Shown: one piece after another, positions 33,320-42,241 of the stretch | How the letters are laid out: each line of letters starts with the position of its first letter | How positions within the stretch are numbered: the stretch's first letter is position 1 | Assembly: GCA_040387475.1 (NCBI GenBank) | Contig: JAZKDT010000008.1 | Coordinates: 50,679-114,678, forward strand | DNA from: UBA4416 sp040387475 | GTDB taxonomy: Bacteria; Bacteroidota; Bacteroidia; B-17B0; Aurantibacillaceae | Reading direction: 5' to 3' | DNA: 64,000 nt | Made by a program: the position numbers and the translations under genes | The notes under the pieces: generated by a model | Database searches by the model: none | Told to the model about the DNA's origin: nothing | Seen by the model: only the letters and a program-made list of their open reading frames with translations

Positions 33320-34465
33320 TTGAAACACCTCCTTCGTATAATTTTCGTTTTTAGTTTATTACCTGTTTTTTCTCAAAACAGTTTAATTGGTATTGATGAA
33401 GCGCTAAAAGATATTGGTACGCAGGAAAACATTTATAAAATAAAGGCTGATTACATTATTACCAACAACCAGGCTAAAAACCTGTACCTCTTGAGAGCGG
33501 ATGCTGAAAAAGGTATAACCATCAGGGCCGCAAAAAAAACACTGAAGCCAAACGATACAACACTCATTGTCATTGAATTTGTTCCACAAAACACAGGTAG
33601 GTTTTCTGAAGCTATTAATTTGGTGACTAGTGCTGACGGAGTTCCTTTTAAAATGGGATTATCAGGTAATATCAAGTCCATTAAAACAGATGATAAAACC
33701 GCATGCTTTTATTTCTCGAGACCAAATAACGCTGGTGTAAAAACCACAGTTCCAATCGTCGTTGCTGAATCGAACAAACCCAAAGATACGTCAAACAAAA
33801 TTCCGGATAGTGAACCCACACCTCCGCCAGTTAATGAACCAGTTGCGAAAACAAAACCTGAGCCAAAAACAACGGTGGAACCGAACAATGAAACTTTGCT
33901 GAAGGAAAATTTATACAGACCTAATAATATTATTTTTTTAGTAGATGTTTCGAGTTCGATGAGGGATACCAATAAATTAAAAGTGATGCAGGTGGCATTA
34001 CATCATTTAATTGAAAACCTAAGGCCTGTGGATAAGATCACATTTATTACCTATGCTGATTCGGTAAGAACTTTAAGAGATGGTGTTACGGGAGAAAACA
34101 AACAGGATTTGAATGATGTAGTTGACGCGCTAAAAGCAAAAGGAATGACTAAAGGAGCCAAAGGTATTTTGTTTAGTTTAGACGTTGCCCTAAAAAATTA
34201 TATTTCCAACGGTAATAATCAGATCATATTAGCTACAGATGGCAAATTCAGATTTTATCCCGACGATCAAAAAAAGTACATTGATAAACAAGGCGACAAA
34301 ATTGTTAAATTATCAACTATGGCTTTTGGGAACGATAAGGACGCGTTGAAAAATCTTAAAGAAATTGCAGAGATCGGCAAAGGAAATTTCATACATATAA
34401 AAAGCCGGTCAAAAGCCAGGGAACAGTTATTAGATGAGATCAAAGAAAATAGTTTGATTCGCTGA
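33320..34465 (+). CDS. VWA-domain secreted protein
   Basis: 381 residues, TTG start. Residues 1-19 act as a signal peptide (LPVFSQ). About 25-115 is a DUF1573-like beta domain (FVPQNTGRFSEAINLV). A Pro/Lys-rich linker (about 140-190: PPPVNEPVAKTKPEPK) leads to a von Willebrand A domain (about 198-365) with the MIDAS motif DVSSSM, Thr and LATDGKF. VWA domains mediate metal-dependent protein interactions. No TM anchor or T9SS sorting domain is seen at the end. Partner unknown. TAAGTTTA at 33305-33312 is a near-consensus promoter, 7 bases before the start. Confidence 0.82.
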   Translation: MKHLLRIIFVFSLLPVFSQNSLIGIDEALKDIGTQENIYKIKADYIITNNQAKNLYLLRADAEKGITIRAAKKTLKPNDTTLIVIEFVPQNTGRFSEAINLVTSADGVPFKMGLSGNIKSIKTDDKTACFYFSRPNNAGVKTTVPIVVAESNKPKDTSNKIPDSEPTPPPVNEPVAKTKPEPKTTVEPNNETLLKENLYRPNNIIFLVDVSSSMRDTNKLKVMQVALHHLIENLRPVDKITFITYADSVRTLRDGVTGENKQDLNDVVDALKAKGMTKGAKGILFSLDVALKNYISNGNNQIILATDGKFRFYPDDQKKYIDKQGDKIVKLSTMAFGNDKDALKNLKEIAEIGKGNFIHIKSRSKAREQLLDEIKENSLIR

Positions 34466-34528
34466 TTTCCTTTTAAAGTCGCTGTTTAAGTAAAAATCAG
34501 ATTATGACGTATTTAAAAAATTATGCTT

Positions 34529-34536
34529 TATCTTTG
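34529..34536 (+). promoter_or_regulatory. Promoter -7 box of the 34561 gene
   Basis: TATCTTTG exactly fits the consensus; no TTG was seen at the expected distance upstream. Confidence 0.45.
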
Positions 34537-34560
34537 GTATTAAACCTTAAATTTTAATAC

Positions 34561-35607
34561 ATGAAAAAAATCTACTTACTCACTTTTTCTTTGTTTGCCC
34601 TTTCTCACATAAATGCGCAAACATCTTACACTTTAACCCAGGCAAACAGCGAACCTGTTGTTGGCGATTGGTTCGTATCTGTTTCTCTTGATACAAATGG
34701 CGTTGCCCTTCCATCAATGAACGTTTCAGGAACAAATCAAACGTGGAACGTTACAGGAGTTACGGTAAATACATCTGTTGTAAACACTTATACGTTTGCA
34801 ACCAATGCCGATTCTTCCGCTTATCCAGGCGTAAACGTAAAACAAACCGATTCTACTACAACGTCGTATTTTAAATCGAGTGCCGGAATGTTGGAGTTAT
34901 TGGGAGTTGATGGAGGGCAATTTGTTTTAAATTACAACGCCGGCTCGGCAACTATTGCAACCTATCCTGTGAGTTATGGATATTCTAATACAGATAACAC
35001 CATTGGTGGCGACATTACTGTATCTACTTTTGGCGGTACATTTACAGGTTCATTAACCACTATGGCAGATGCAACTGGGGTGTTAAATATCAATGGCGGA
35101 TCTAATTTTACTAATTGTCTTCGTATTAAAACGGTTCAACATATAGATTTTAATGTGTTATTTGGACTTGAAACCGGAACAATTGATCAGGAGATCTATA
35201 ATTTTTACCATAGCTCATCATTGTACCCGGTATTTACCGTGAGCTACTCACATGTAGTTGGTCAGGGACAATTTCCAATCGATCAAATGCAGGCTCAGGT
35301 AACGACATTATCAACGGTAGTAATTGGTGTTAAGGAAAACCAATTAAACGATGTAATTTTTAAAACGTATCCTAACCCGGCTAACAGCGAAGTTAATTTA
35401 CATTTTGTATTAGCTCAACCAGAATCCTATGTTGTTGAAATTTCAAATGCATTGGGACAGGCTGTAAAAACTATTAATCTTGTTAATCTACAAGCTGGTG
35501 TGTATAACCAATTGATCAACACCTCTGATTTAGGCGCTGGCATTTATACCGTTAAAGTAAGCGGTAAAAACAGACAAGGAACAGAAAAATTAATTATTCA
35601 AAAATAA
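34561..35607 (+). CDS. T9SS-sorted secreted protein
   Basis: 348 residues. Signal peptide ends in SHINAQ (residue 20). The 21-260 region is beta-rich and Thr/Asn/Ser-rich with no family I recognise. The last ~80 residues are a type A T9SS sorting domain: VIFKTYPNPANSEVNLHF, ISNALGQAVKTINL and LGAGIYTVKVSG, ending KLIIQK. Surface or extracellular location is therefore expected; role unknown. Has a TATCTTTG box (34529-34536) and a strong terminator (35624-35657). Confidence 0.85.
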   Translation: MKKIYLLTFSLFALSHINAQTSYTLTQANSEPVVGDWFVSVSLDTNGVALPSMNVSGTNQTWNVTGVTVNTSVVNTYTFATNADSSAYPGVNVKQTDSTTTSYFKSSAGMLELLGVDGGQFVLNYNAGSATIATYPVSYGYSNTDNTIGGDITVSTFGGTFTGSLTTMADATGVLNINGGSNFTNCLRIKTVQHIDFNVLFGLETGTIDQEIYNFYHSSSLYPVFTVSYSHVVGQGQFPIDQMQAQVTTLSTVVIGVKENQLNDVIFKTYPNPANSEVNLHFVLAQPESYVVEISNALGQAVKTINLVNLQAGVYNQLINTSDLGAGIYTVKVSGKNRQGTEKLIIQK

Positions 35608-35623
35608 AATACGTCCTTCTCAT

Positions 35624-35657
35624 AAAAAAAGCTCCATACATCATGGAGCTTTTTTTA
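35624..35657. terminator. Bidirectional terminator
   Basis: GCTCCAT (35631-35637) and ATGGAGC (35643-35649) pair around a 5-nt loop, flanked by A7 before and T7 after, so it can work on both strands. It separates the T9SS cargo gene from the convergent pseudouridine synthase gene, whose stop codon overlaps the T run. Confidence 0.9.
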
Positions 35658-36329
35658 TTTCTCAACTTTAAATTCCCTGAACTCTCCGGCAGTTAATCCA
35701 TCCAGTTTAATAGAATCAATTCTTATTCTAATCAACCTTGCCACTAAATAACCCAAGGCCTTGCACATGCGTCTTATCTGACGGTTCTTTCCTTCGGTTA
35801 AAATAATTCTGAACTCAAATTCGGATGTTTGTTCTACGATACAGGGTTTTGTCTTTCCTATAATGATATCTACTCCGGCCATCATAGCAACTATAAATTC
35901 AGCAGTAATGGGTTTATTAACCGTTACCACATATTCCTTTTCTTTTTCCTTAACGGGGCTTGATAAACTCTGAATATATTTACCATCATTGGATAATAAC
36001 AACAGACCCTCAGATTCTTTATCTAATCGTCCGGCAAAACCCAAATGCTTGTCAAACTTAAAAACGGTTGTGAGATTATCAGCTATATCTACGTTGTGCG
36101 TGGTTTCTATACCTCTTGGTTTATAAAAAGCAATATAGGTAAAAGGTGTATTAGGTTTCAACAAACTATCGTTATAGTAAATCTCCCAGGTCTCGTCAAA
36201 CTCTATATTCTCAGTGATTATAGACCCGTTTACTTTTAACCTACGCTGATCAATAGCTCTGATAGCTTCCTTATTTGTAAAGCCTAAACTATGAACTAAA
36301 TAGTATTTTATATTAAGACGAAAGCTCAA
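35655..36329 (-). CDS. rRNA pseudouridine synthase, RsuA/RluB/E/F family
   Basis: 224 residues. N-terminal S4-like domain (about 1-55: NKEAIRAIDQRRLKVNGSIITENIE). The catalytic motif GFAGRLDKESEGLLLLSNDG near 95-114 carries the Asp that attacks uridine, and KNRQIRRMCKALGYLVARLIRIRI is the family's second signature. It isomerises uridine in rRNA in the cytoplasm. Resembles RluF, but the exact target base cannot be told from sequence alone. Convergent with the T9SS cargo gene. Confidence 0.9.
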   Translation of the reverse strand: MSFRLNIKYYLVHSLGFTNKEAIRAIDQRRLKVNGSIITENIEFDETWEIYYNDSLLKPNTPFTYIAFYKPRGIETTHNVDIADNLTTVFKFDKHLGFAGRLDKESEGLLLLSNDGKYIQSLSSPVKEKEKEYVVTVNKPITAEFIVAMMAGVDIIIGKTKPCIVEQTSEFEFRIILTEGKNRQIRRMCKALGYLVARLIRIRIDSIKLDGLTAGEFREFKVEK

Positions 36330-36381
36330 AATTCCATAATTTTTAGCAATGTTATCTTTTTTTATGGAAACTGCATAAAAA

Positions 36382-36413
36382 TTGCCCTAATTCGCCTTTA
36401 TTTATTAAGTTTG
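36382..36413 (+). promoter_or_regulatory. Promoter of the sugar-nucleotide genes
   Basis: TTG at 36382-36384 and TAAGTTTG at 36406-36413, spaced 21 bp; consensus Bacteroidota promoter before the gene at 36431. Confidence 0.55.
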
Positions 36414-36430
36414 TTGGTTCTAAATCACCT

Positions 36431-37009
36431 ATGGAAAAAACGTATTTCGCTCATCCTTCAGCTATTATCGATGAAGGCTGTAATATTGGAAAAGGCACCA
36501 AAATATGGCATTTCAGTCACATTATGCCAAATTGCACAATGGGAGAAAACTGCAACATAGGTCAAAATGTGGTTATTTCGCCGGAGGTAGTGCTTGGAAA
36601 AAATGTTAAGGTGCAAAACAATGTATCTATTTATACCGGTGTTACTTGCGACGATGACGTATTTTTAGGGCCATCGATGGTTTTTACAAACGTTATTAAT
36701 CCACGAAGTGCGGTTAACCGAAAGTCGGAATACGCAAAAACACATGTGGGTAAAGGCGCTACTATTGGTGCTAACGCCACTATTGTTTGTGGTCATGATA
36801 TTGGAGAATTTGCTTTTATTGGCGCAGGCGCTGTGGTTACCAGAACTGTACCGGCATTTGCACTGATAGTTGGCAATCCATCACGACAAATGGGATGGAT
36901 GAGTGAATTTGGTCACAGATTAGAATTTGACGTCGCAGGGAAAGCAATTTGTAAAGAAAGCGGTCAAACTTACCAATTAGAAAATAGCACCGTAAAAAGA
37001 ATTTCATAA
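36431..37009 (+). CDS. UDP-sugar N-acetyltransferase, WbpD/WlbB-like
   Basis: 192 residues. Left-handed beta-helix of hexapeptide repeats (IGKGTKIWHFSHIMPN, IGQNVVISPEV, VGKGATIGANATIVCGHDIG) and an AVVTRTVPAFALIVGNPSR tail. The sequence IWHFSHIM and NVSIYTGVTCDDDVFLGPS mark the WbpD/WlbB subgroup, which N-acetylates the 3-amino group of UDP-2-acetamido-3-amino-glucuronate. Cytoplasmic; the product goes to surface polysaccharide. It is the first gene of a three-gene cluster with the 3-dehydrogenase and the 6-dehydrogenase, 1 base apart from the next. Confidence 0.88.
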   Translation: MEKTYFAHPSAIIDEGCNIGKGTKIWHFSHIMPNCTMGENCNIGQNVVISPEVVLGKNVKVQNNVSIYTGVTCDDDVFLGPSMVFTNVINPRSAVNRKSEYAKTHVGKGATIGANATIVCGHDIGEFAFIGAGAVVTRTVPAFALIVGNPSRQMGWMSEFGHRLEFDVAGKAICKESGQTYQLENSTVKRIS

Positions 37010-37010
37010 T

Positions 37011-38042
37011 ATGGCAAAGATAAAATTCGGAGTTGTTGGCCAGGGACACATTGGGAAACGTCACGCAGAAATGGTGCGTCGTAATCCTGATTGCGAGCTT
37101 GTGGCTGTATGTGATATTACGCCGAGGGATAACCTAAACTTAGAGAATTTAACTGAAAAATTTTATACCTCAATAGATGAATTATTAAAACAACATCCTG
37201 AGATCGACGTTATCAATGTATGTACTCCAAATGGGTTACACGCGGAGCATTCGTTGAAGGCACTACAGGCCAATAAACATGTTGTGGTGGAAAAACCGAT
37301 GGCTTTGAGTAAGGCCGATTGCGAAAAAGTAATTCACACGGCATTGGCTCTAAGTAAAACAGTTTTTTGTGTAATGCAGAACCGCTACTCGCCGCCAAGC
37401 GTTTGGTTAAAAGAAATGGTGGAATCAAAAACTATTGGCGATGTATATATGGTTCAATTGAACTGCTACTGGAATCGTGACGAACGCTACTATAAACAGG
37501 GAGGCTGGAAAGGAACTCAGGATTTAGATGGTGGTACTTTGTTCACTCAATTTTCACACTGGATAGATATTATGTATTGGTTGTTTGGAGATATCAAACA
37601 TATACAGGCGAAGTTTGCCGATTTTAATCATCAAAACTCAACAGCTTTCGAAGATAGCGGATTTGTGAGTTTTGATTTTGTGAATGGAGGAATGGGAAGT
37701 ATAAACTACTCCACCGCTGTTTATGATAAAAACCTGGAATCATCGTTAACTATTATAGGAAGTAAGGGCAGTATCAAAGTAGGTGGCCAATACATGGATC
37801 AGGTAGATGTTTGCCACATTAAAGATTATATCATGCCTGTGCTTGCGGAAACTAACCCTGCTAATGATTACGGCGCTTATAAGGGATCTGCAAACAACCA
37901 TCATAATGTTATTGAGAATGTTGTGGATACCATCACGGGAAAAACAAAAATAACCACTAACGCACTTGAGGGATTGAAAGTAGTAGATATTATAGAGCGT
38001 ATTTATGCATTACGTCCTAAATCAGTTATTAAAAACAAATAA
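37011..38042 (+). CDS. Gfo/Idh/MocA oxidoreductase, WbpB/WlbA-like
   Basis: 343 residues. Rossmann NAD site FGVVGQGHIGKRHAEMV (about 5-20), EKPMALSKADC (Lys near 100 is catalytic) and HWIDIMYWLFGD containing the conserved His. By neighbourhood it is likely the UDP-N-acetylglucosaminuronate 3-dehydrogenase (WbpB/WlbA role); the family alone does not prove this. It starts 1 base after the acetyltransferase stop. The transaminase (WbpE) required between these two steps is not in the window. Confidence 0.85.
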   Translation: MAKIKFGVVGQGHIGKRHAEMVRRNPDCELVAVCDITPRDNLNLENLTEKFYTSIDELLKQHPEIDVINVCTPNGLHAEHSLKALQANKHVVVEKPMALSKADCEKVIHTALALSKTVFCVMQNRYSPPSVWLKEMVESKTIGDVYMVQLNCYWNRDERYYKQGGWKGTQDLDGGTLFTQFSHWIDIMYWLFGDIKHIQAKFADFNHQNSTAFEDSGFVSFDFVNGGMGSINYSTAVYDKNLESSLTIIGSKGSIKVGGQYMDQVDVCHIKDYIMPVLAETNPANDYGAYKGSANNHHNVIENVVDTITGKTKITTNALEGLKVVDIIERIYALRPKSVIKNK

Positions 38043-38068
38043 TAAGATAAAATTTAAAAAATACATTT

Positions 38069-39361
38069 ATGGGAATTTACAAAGACATCGTTGATAAGAA
38101 AGCTACCATTGCGGTTATTGGATTAGGATATGTGGGGTTACCAATTGCCCTGGCATTTGCCAAAAAAGTAAAAGTAATTGGGTTTGATATTAACGCTAAA
38201 CGTGTTGATATGATGAATAAAGGAATTGATCCGAGTAACGAATTAACAAAAAAAGATTTTGCCGGATCAGATATCACCTTTACTCATAAGCTGGAAGACC
38301 TGAAAAAAGCTAAATTTTTCATCATAGCTGTTCCAACTCCAATTGATGAACATAACCTTCCTGATTTGAAACCTTTAATTGGTGCATCTACAACAGTAGG
38401 TAAAGTACTAAAAAAAGGTGACTACGTTGTTTATGAGTCTACTGTCTATCCTGGTTGTACAGAAGATGATTGTATCCCTGTTTTAGAGCGTGAATCGAAA
38501 TTAAAATTCGTAAAAGACTTTAAAGTAGGTTATTCGCCTGAACGTATTAACCCGGGAGATAAGGAACATACTATCACTAAGATTTTAAAAATTGTTTCAG
38601 GTTGTGATAAAGAAAGTTTAGAGGAAATTGCTAAAACGTATGAGATCATTGTAGAACCAGGAACTCATCGTGCGTCAAGCATTAAGGTAGCAGAAGCTGC
38701 CAAGATCATTGAAAACACACAACGGGATGTTAACATTGCTTTGATGAATGAATTATCGATCATCTTCAATAAAATGAATATCAACACCTACGATGTTTTA
38801 GAAGCAGCCGGCACCAAATGGAATTTTCTTAAATTTTTTCCGGGTTTAGTTGGTGGTCATTGTATAGGGGTTGATCCTTATTATTTAACTTACAAGGCAG
38901 AATCTTTAGGCTACCATGCCCGTGTGATAAATAGTGGTCGTTATGTAAATGACAGTATGGGATTTTATGTAGCAAAAACCTGCGTTAAAAAAATTATTGC
39001 AGCCGGAAAAAATATCAGTAAATCAAAGGTATTGATCATGGGCGCAACTTTTAAAGAAGACGTAAGCGATATTCGTAACAGTAAGGTGGCCGATATTGTA
39101 AAGGAATTAAAATCGTTTGGTGTGAAAGTTGAAATCGTAGATCCCCATGCGGATAGCAGTGAACTGAAACACGAATACGGTTTTGGTTTAAATAAGCTTG
39201 CAAAAGGATATGACGGTGTTATCGTTGCCGTAAATCATCAGGAATATAAAACACTGGACGAAAAATTTTTCAAATCCATTTTGTCAACTAAAGGTGTTAT
39301 TGTTGATATCAAAGGAATGTATAAAAATAAAATGAAAGGTTTAACATACTGGAGTCTTTAA
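38069..39361 (+). CDS. UDP-sugar 6-dehydrogenase (WbpA/WbpO/TviB type)
   Basis: 430 residues. NAD-binding IAVIGLGYVGLPIALAFAKK (about 14-33), the central helix EAAKIIENTQRDVNIALMNE and the active Cys in LVGGHCIGVDPYYLTYKAE (near 262). The four-electron oxidation of the C6 hydroxyl makes a UDP-uronic acid. Residues around Asn/Lys agree with UDP-N-acetyl-hexosamine dehydrogenases. Together with the two upstream genes it can make an N-acetylated 3-keto or 3-amino uronic acid sugar for surface polysaccharide. Followed by queE 10 bases later. Confidence 0.92.
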   Translation: MGIYKDIVDKKATIAVIGLGYVGLPIALAFAKKVKVIGFDINAKRVDMMNKGIDPSNELTKKDFAGSDITFTHKLEDLKKAKFFIIAVPTPIDEHNLPDLKPLIGASTTVGKVLKKGDYVVYESTVYPGCTEDDCIPVLERESKLKFVKDFKVGYSPERINPGDKEHTITKILKIVSGCDKESLEEIAKTYEIIVEPGTHRASSIKVAEAAKIIENTQRDVNIALMNELSIIFNKMNINTYDVLEAAGTKWNFLKFFPGLVGGHCIGVDPYYLTYKAESLGYHARVINSGRYVNDSMGFYVAKTCVKKIIAAGKNISKSKVLIMGATFKEDVSDIRNSKVADIVKELKSFGVKVEIVDPHADSSELKHEYGFGLNKLAKGYDGVIVAVNHQEYKTLDEKFFKSILSTKGVIVDIKGMYKNKMKGLTYWSL

Positions 39362-39371
39362 CAAATCATAA

Positions 39372-40025
39372 ATGTCCTATAAGCTAAGCGGATTAAATCC
39401 TGAACAACAACTCCTATTAAATGACGGCAAATTACTGCCGTTAATGGAAGAGTTCTACACCATTCAGGGCGAAGGGTTTAATACAGGAAAAGCTGCCTAC
39501 TTTATACGCATTGGAGGTTGTGATGTTGGTTGCCATTGGTGTGATGTAAAAGAGAGTTGGGATGCATCGTTACACCCTTTGACTACGTCAGAAAAAATTA
39601 TTGATCATGTATTGGAAAGTAAAACGCCGGCCGTAGTTGTCACCGGAGGTGAACCATTAATCTATAACCTGGTTTACTTAACTGATCTCCTCAAAAAACA
39701 CCATATCCAAACATACATTGAAACGTCAGGTGCTTATCCTTTAAGTGGAAATTGGGATTGGATTTGCCTTTCTCCCAAGAAAACAATGTTACCCAAAGAA
39801 GAAAATTACCAGGCGGCACACGAATTAAAGATCATCGTATTTAACAAACATGATTTTATCTGGGCCGAAGAACAAGCTGCTAAGGTTTCGGGAGATTGCT
39901 ACCTGTATTTACAACCCGAATGGAGTAAACGCAACGAAATAACTCCTTTAATCGTTGAATATGTGAAGAATAATCCACGATGGATGATCTCTTTACAGAC
40001 TCATAAGTATATAGATATCCCTTAA
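39372..40025 (+). CDS. queE: 7-carboxy-7-deazaguanine synthase
   Basis: 217 residues. Radical SAM enzyme of queuosine synthesis. FYTIQGEGFNTGKAAYFIRI (N-terminal), CDVGCHWCDVKESW holding the CX3CX2C cluster site near residue 50-57, and VVTGGEPLIYN. It converts carboxytetrahydropterin to CDG. No other que genes are in the window. It begins 10 bases after the dehydrogenase stop, so it may be co-transcribed with the sugar genes although unrelated in function. Confidence 0.93.
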   Translation: MSYKLSGLNPEQQLLLNDGKLLPLMEEFYTIQGEGFNTGKAAYFIRIGGCDVGCHWCDVKESWDASLHPLTTSEKIIDHVLESKTPAVVVTGGEPLIYNLVYLTDLLKKHHIQTYIETSGAYPLSGNWDWICLSPKKTMLPKEENYQAAHELKIIVFNKHDFIWAEEQAAKVSGDCYLYLQPEWSKRNEITPLIVEYVKNNPRWMISLQTHKYIDIP

Positions 40026-40032
40026 GTTTATT

Positions 40033-40110
40033 TGGACTTGTCCCTCCGGGTCAGGCTTTCGACACCAGCTTTTTTATTTGTTCTAAGGAACAATTAAAAA
40101 GAACTTAAAC
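40033..40110. repeat. Dispersed intergenic hairpin element, copy 2
   Basis: Diverged copy of the element at 1918-2005: CCGGGTCAGGCTTTCGACAC, then a poly-T and a hairpin (TTGTTC/GAACAA around 40078-40093). Order and spacing match the first copy. It lies after queE and before the GNAT gene. Confidence 0.55.
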
Positions 40111-40237
40111 AATGCTCAAATACTCTCTATTCGCTGCCTTCTTTATAAATTATATAGAAATAGCGGCAATCTTTCACGCAATTTATAGTTCAAAATCGAA
40201 CGTCATATTTCAATCCGGCATAGAAAAGTAAAATTAG

Positions 40238-40245
40238 TATCTTTG
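40238..40245 (+). promoter_or_regulatory. Promoter -7 box of the GNAT operon
   Basis: TATCTTTG ends 5 bases before the GTG start at 40251, so transcription should begin at or next to the start codon, predicting a leaderless mRNA. Confidence 0.5.
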
Positions 40246-40250
40246 TTTCC

Positions 40251-40796
40251 GTGCAAAAATTATCAATAAGTACAGATCGTCTGCTCATTAGAAACCTCGT
40301 GATGACAGACCTTGATCATTTTCATCAGTATCGCTCAAATCCAGAAGTGACAAAATACCAGGGTTTTGACGTAATGACAAAAGAAGCCTGTGCTTGTTTT
40401 ATTCAATCGCAGCAGGATAAAATATTTGGAAAAGCAGGACAATGGATACAATATGCCATTGCATTCAAAGAAACAAACCAGTTGATCGGTGATTGTGCAA
40501 TCAAACTAGATCAGTCGGATATTCGGCTGGCTGAAATAGGAATCACCATTTCAGACTTTCATCAAAAAAATGGATATGCTAAAGAAGTCATGAGCGGTCT
40601 TTTAAACTGGCTATTTGAAACACAACATATTTATCGTGTCACAGAAATAGTAGATGCTGAGAATATAGCATCCATAAATTTATTAAAAAGCCTTAACTTT
40701 AGACAGGAAGGACATTTTGTGGAGAATATTTTTTTTAAAGGTAAATGGGGCAGCGAATTTCAATTTGCCATTTTAAAACGGGAATGGAACATATGA
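40251..40796 (+). CDS. GNAT-family N-acetyltransferase
   Basis: 181 residues, GTG start. RimJ/RimL-like GNAT: LSISTDRLLIRNLVMTDLDH, then EIGITISDFHQKNGYAKEVMSGLLN (acetyl-CoA loop, Q/N-K-G-Y-A) and AENIASINLLKSLNFRQEG. It acetylates an amine of unknown identity; members include ribosomal-protein and small-molecule acetyltransferases. The next gene starts within its stop (ATGA), so the two are coupled. The TATCTTTG box just before the start suggests a leaderless transcript. Confidence 0.88.
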   Translation: MQKLSISTDRLLIRNLVMTDLDHFHQYRSNPEVTKYQGFDVMTKEACACFIQSQQDKIFGKAGQWIQYAIAFKETNQLIGDCAIKLDQSDIRLAEIGITISDFHQKNGYAKEVMSGLLNWLFETQHIYRVTEIVDAENIASINLLKSLNFRQEGHFVENIFFKGKWGSEFQFAILKREWNI

Positions 40797-41263
40797 ATAC
40801 AAATCAACTATTAATACAAAAATTTTATACCTGCTTTCAAAACAAGGATTATAAAGGCATGCAGGATTGCTATGCCGATAATGCGGTATTTAACGACTCG
40901 GTATTTAAAAACCTTAATTCTTCTCAGGTAAAAGCCATGTGGGAAATGCTGATAAAAAGTGGAAAGGATTTACGAGTCGAATTTAAAGACATCAACGCTA
41001 CCGAAACCAATGGAACTGCCCATTGGGATGCTTATTATACATTTTCAAGAACAGGAAATAAGGTAATAAATCGCATCAATGCCACTTTCACTTTCGAAAA
41101 TGGCAAAATAGTTACCCATACCGATCATTTCGATTTTTATAGCTGGGCAAAACAATCTTTAGGCCTAACCGGCTTACTATTAGGCTGGACGAAATTTATG
41201 AAAAATAAAGTTCAGCAAACCGCTATGCAAAATTTAAATGTGTTCATGAAAATAACTAAATAA
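40793..41263 (+). CDS. NTF2-like (SnoaL) fold protein
   Basis: 156 residues from ATG at 40793; a frame starting upstream inside the GNAT gene is not plausible. NTF2-like: NQLLIQKFYTCFQNKDYKGMQDCYADNA (first helices), VFNDSVFKNL and FTFENGKIVTHTDHFDF. This fold holds small ligands or catalyses isomerisations; no catalytic site can be fixed. Coupled to the GNAT gene by ATGA and followed 3 bases later by a dehydrogenase, so this is a small three-gene transcript. Confidence 0.83.
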   Translation: MNTNQLLIQKFYTCFQNKDYKGMQDCYADNAVFNDSVFKNLNSSQVKAMWEMLIKSGKDLRVEFKDINATETNGTAHWDAYYTFSRTGNKVINRINATFTFENGKIVTHTDHFDFYSWAKQSLGLTGLLLGWTKFMKNKVQQTAMQNLNVFMKITK

Positions 41264-41266
41264 ATT

Positions 41267-42208
41267 TTGAAAAAAATTCTTTGTATAGATTCAAATCATG
41301 ACGTATTACACGAAACCTTGCTCAAAGAAGGCTTCCATGTAGACTTATTTTGGAACAAATCAAAAGAAGAATTGATGACGTTAATTCCTCAGTATGATGG
41401 GATTGTGATAAGAAGCAAATTTAAGATCACGAAAGAGATCATTGACACAGCTCCCAACTTAAGATGTATAGGTCGTGTGGGTGCAGGCATGGAAAACATA
41501 GATGTTACTTACGCACAAAGTAAAGGAATAATTTGCCTGAGCGCGCCGGAGGGTAATAGAGATGCGGTAGGAGAGCACGCTTTAGGCATGTTATTGATGC
41601 TATTCAATAATCTAAAAAGAGCGGATTCAGAAGTTAGATCAGGTGTTTGGAAACGCGCAGAAAACCGGGGTTATGAAATTACCGGAAGAACTATTGGCAT
41701 CATTGGTTACGGTTTCATGGGCTCAGCTTTTGCAAAAAAATTACAAGGCTTTAACTGTGAAATATTAGCGCATGACAAATACAAATCAGGTTTTGGAACT
41801 CAATATGTTAAAGAATCTTCGCTCGATGAACTGTATGAAAAATCAGATATAGTAAGTATTCACTTACCGTTAACTAAAGAAACTACCTATTACATCAATG
41901 ACGAATTTATTTCGGGTTTTAAAAAGAACATATATGTAATTAATACAGCCCGTGGAAAATGCTTAAATACAACCGATCTTGTTAAACACATGCAAACAGG
42001 AAAAGTTATAGGTGCCTGCCTCGATGTTTTGGAGTACGAGTCAGTTTCTTTTGAGAATCTTGACACTACGTCCCTACCCGATCCCATGCAATATTTATTA
42101 AAATCAGAAAATGTCATTCTTACGCCACACATTGCCGGCTGGACCCATGAATCCAATTATAAAATGAGTAAAGTAATTGCCGAAAAAATGATAGAGGTAT
42201 TAAAATAA
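41267..42208 (+). CDS. D-2-hydroxyacid dehydrogenase (SerA-like)
   Basis: 313 residues, TTG start. NAD-dependent family: GRVGAGMENIDVTYAQSKGI, TIGIIGYGFMGSAFAKKL (GxGxxG near 144-150), INTARGKCLNTTDLVKHM and TPHIAGWTHES (catalytic His near 290). The Arg in NTARG and Glu/His pair are in place. Could be phosphoglycerate dehydrogenase, but it lacks the ACT domain and may act on another 2-hydroxyacid. Follows the NTF2-like gene by 3 bases. Confidence 0.88.
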   Translation: MKKILCIDSNHDVLHETLLKEGFHVDLFWNKSKEELMTLIPQYDGIVIRSKFKITKEIIDTAPNLRCIGRVGAGMENIDVTYAQSKGIICLSAPEGNRDAVGEHALGMLLMLFNNLKRADSEVRSGVWKRAENRGYEITGRTIGIIGYGFMGSAFAKKLQGFNCEILAHDKYKSGFGTQYVKESSLDELYEKSDIVSIHLPLTKETTYYINDEFISGFKKNIYVINTARGKCLNTTDLVKHMQTGKVIGACLDVLEYESVSFENLDTTSLPDPMQYLLKSENVILTPHIAGWTHESNYKMSKVIAEKMIEVLK

Positions 42209-42241
42209 TTTTTACATTTAATTATATAATAACTTATTGAA

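Noticed and set aside
40030..40250. Gene between queE and the GNAT gene
   Set aside because: Only the dispersed hairpin element and AT-rich sequence; no credible frame.
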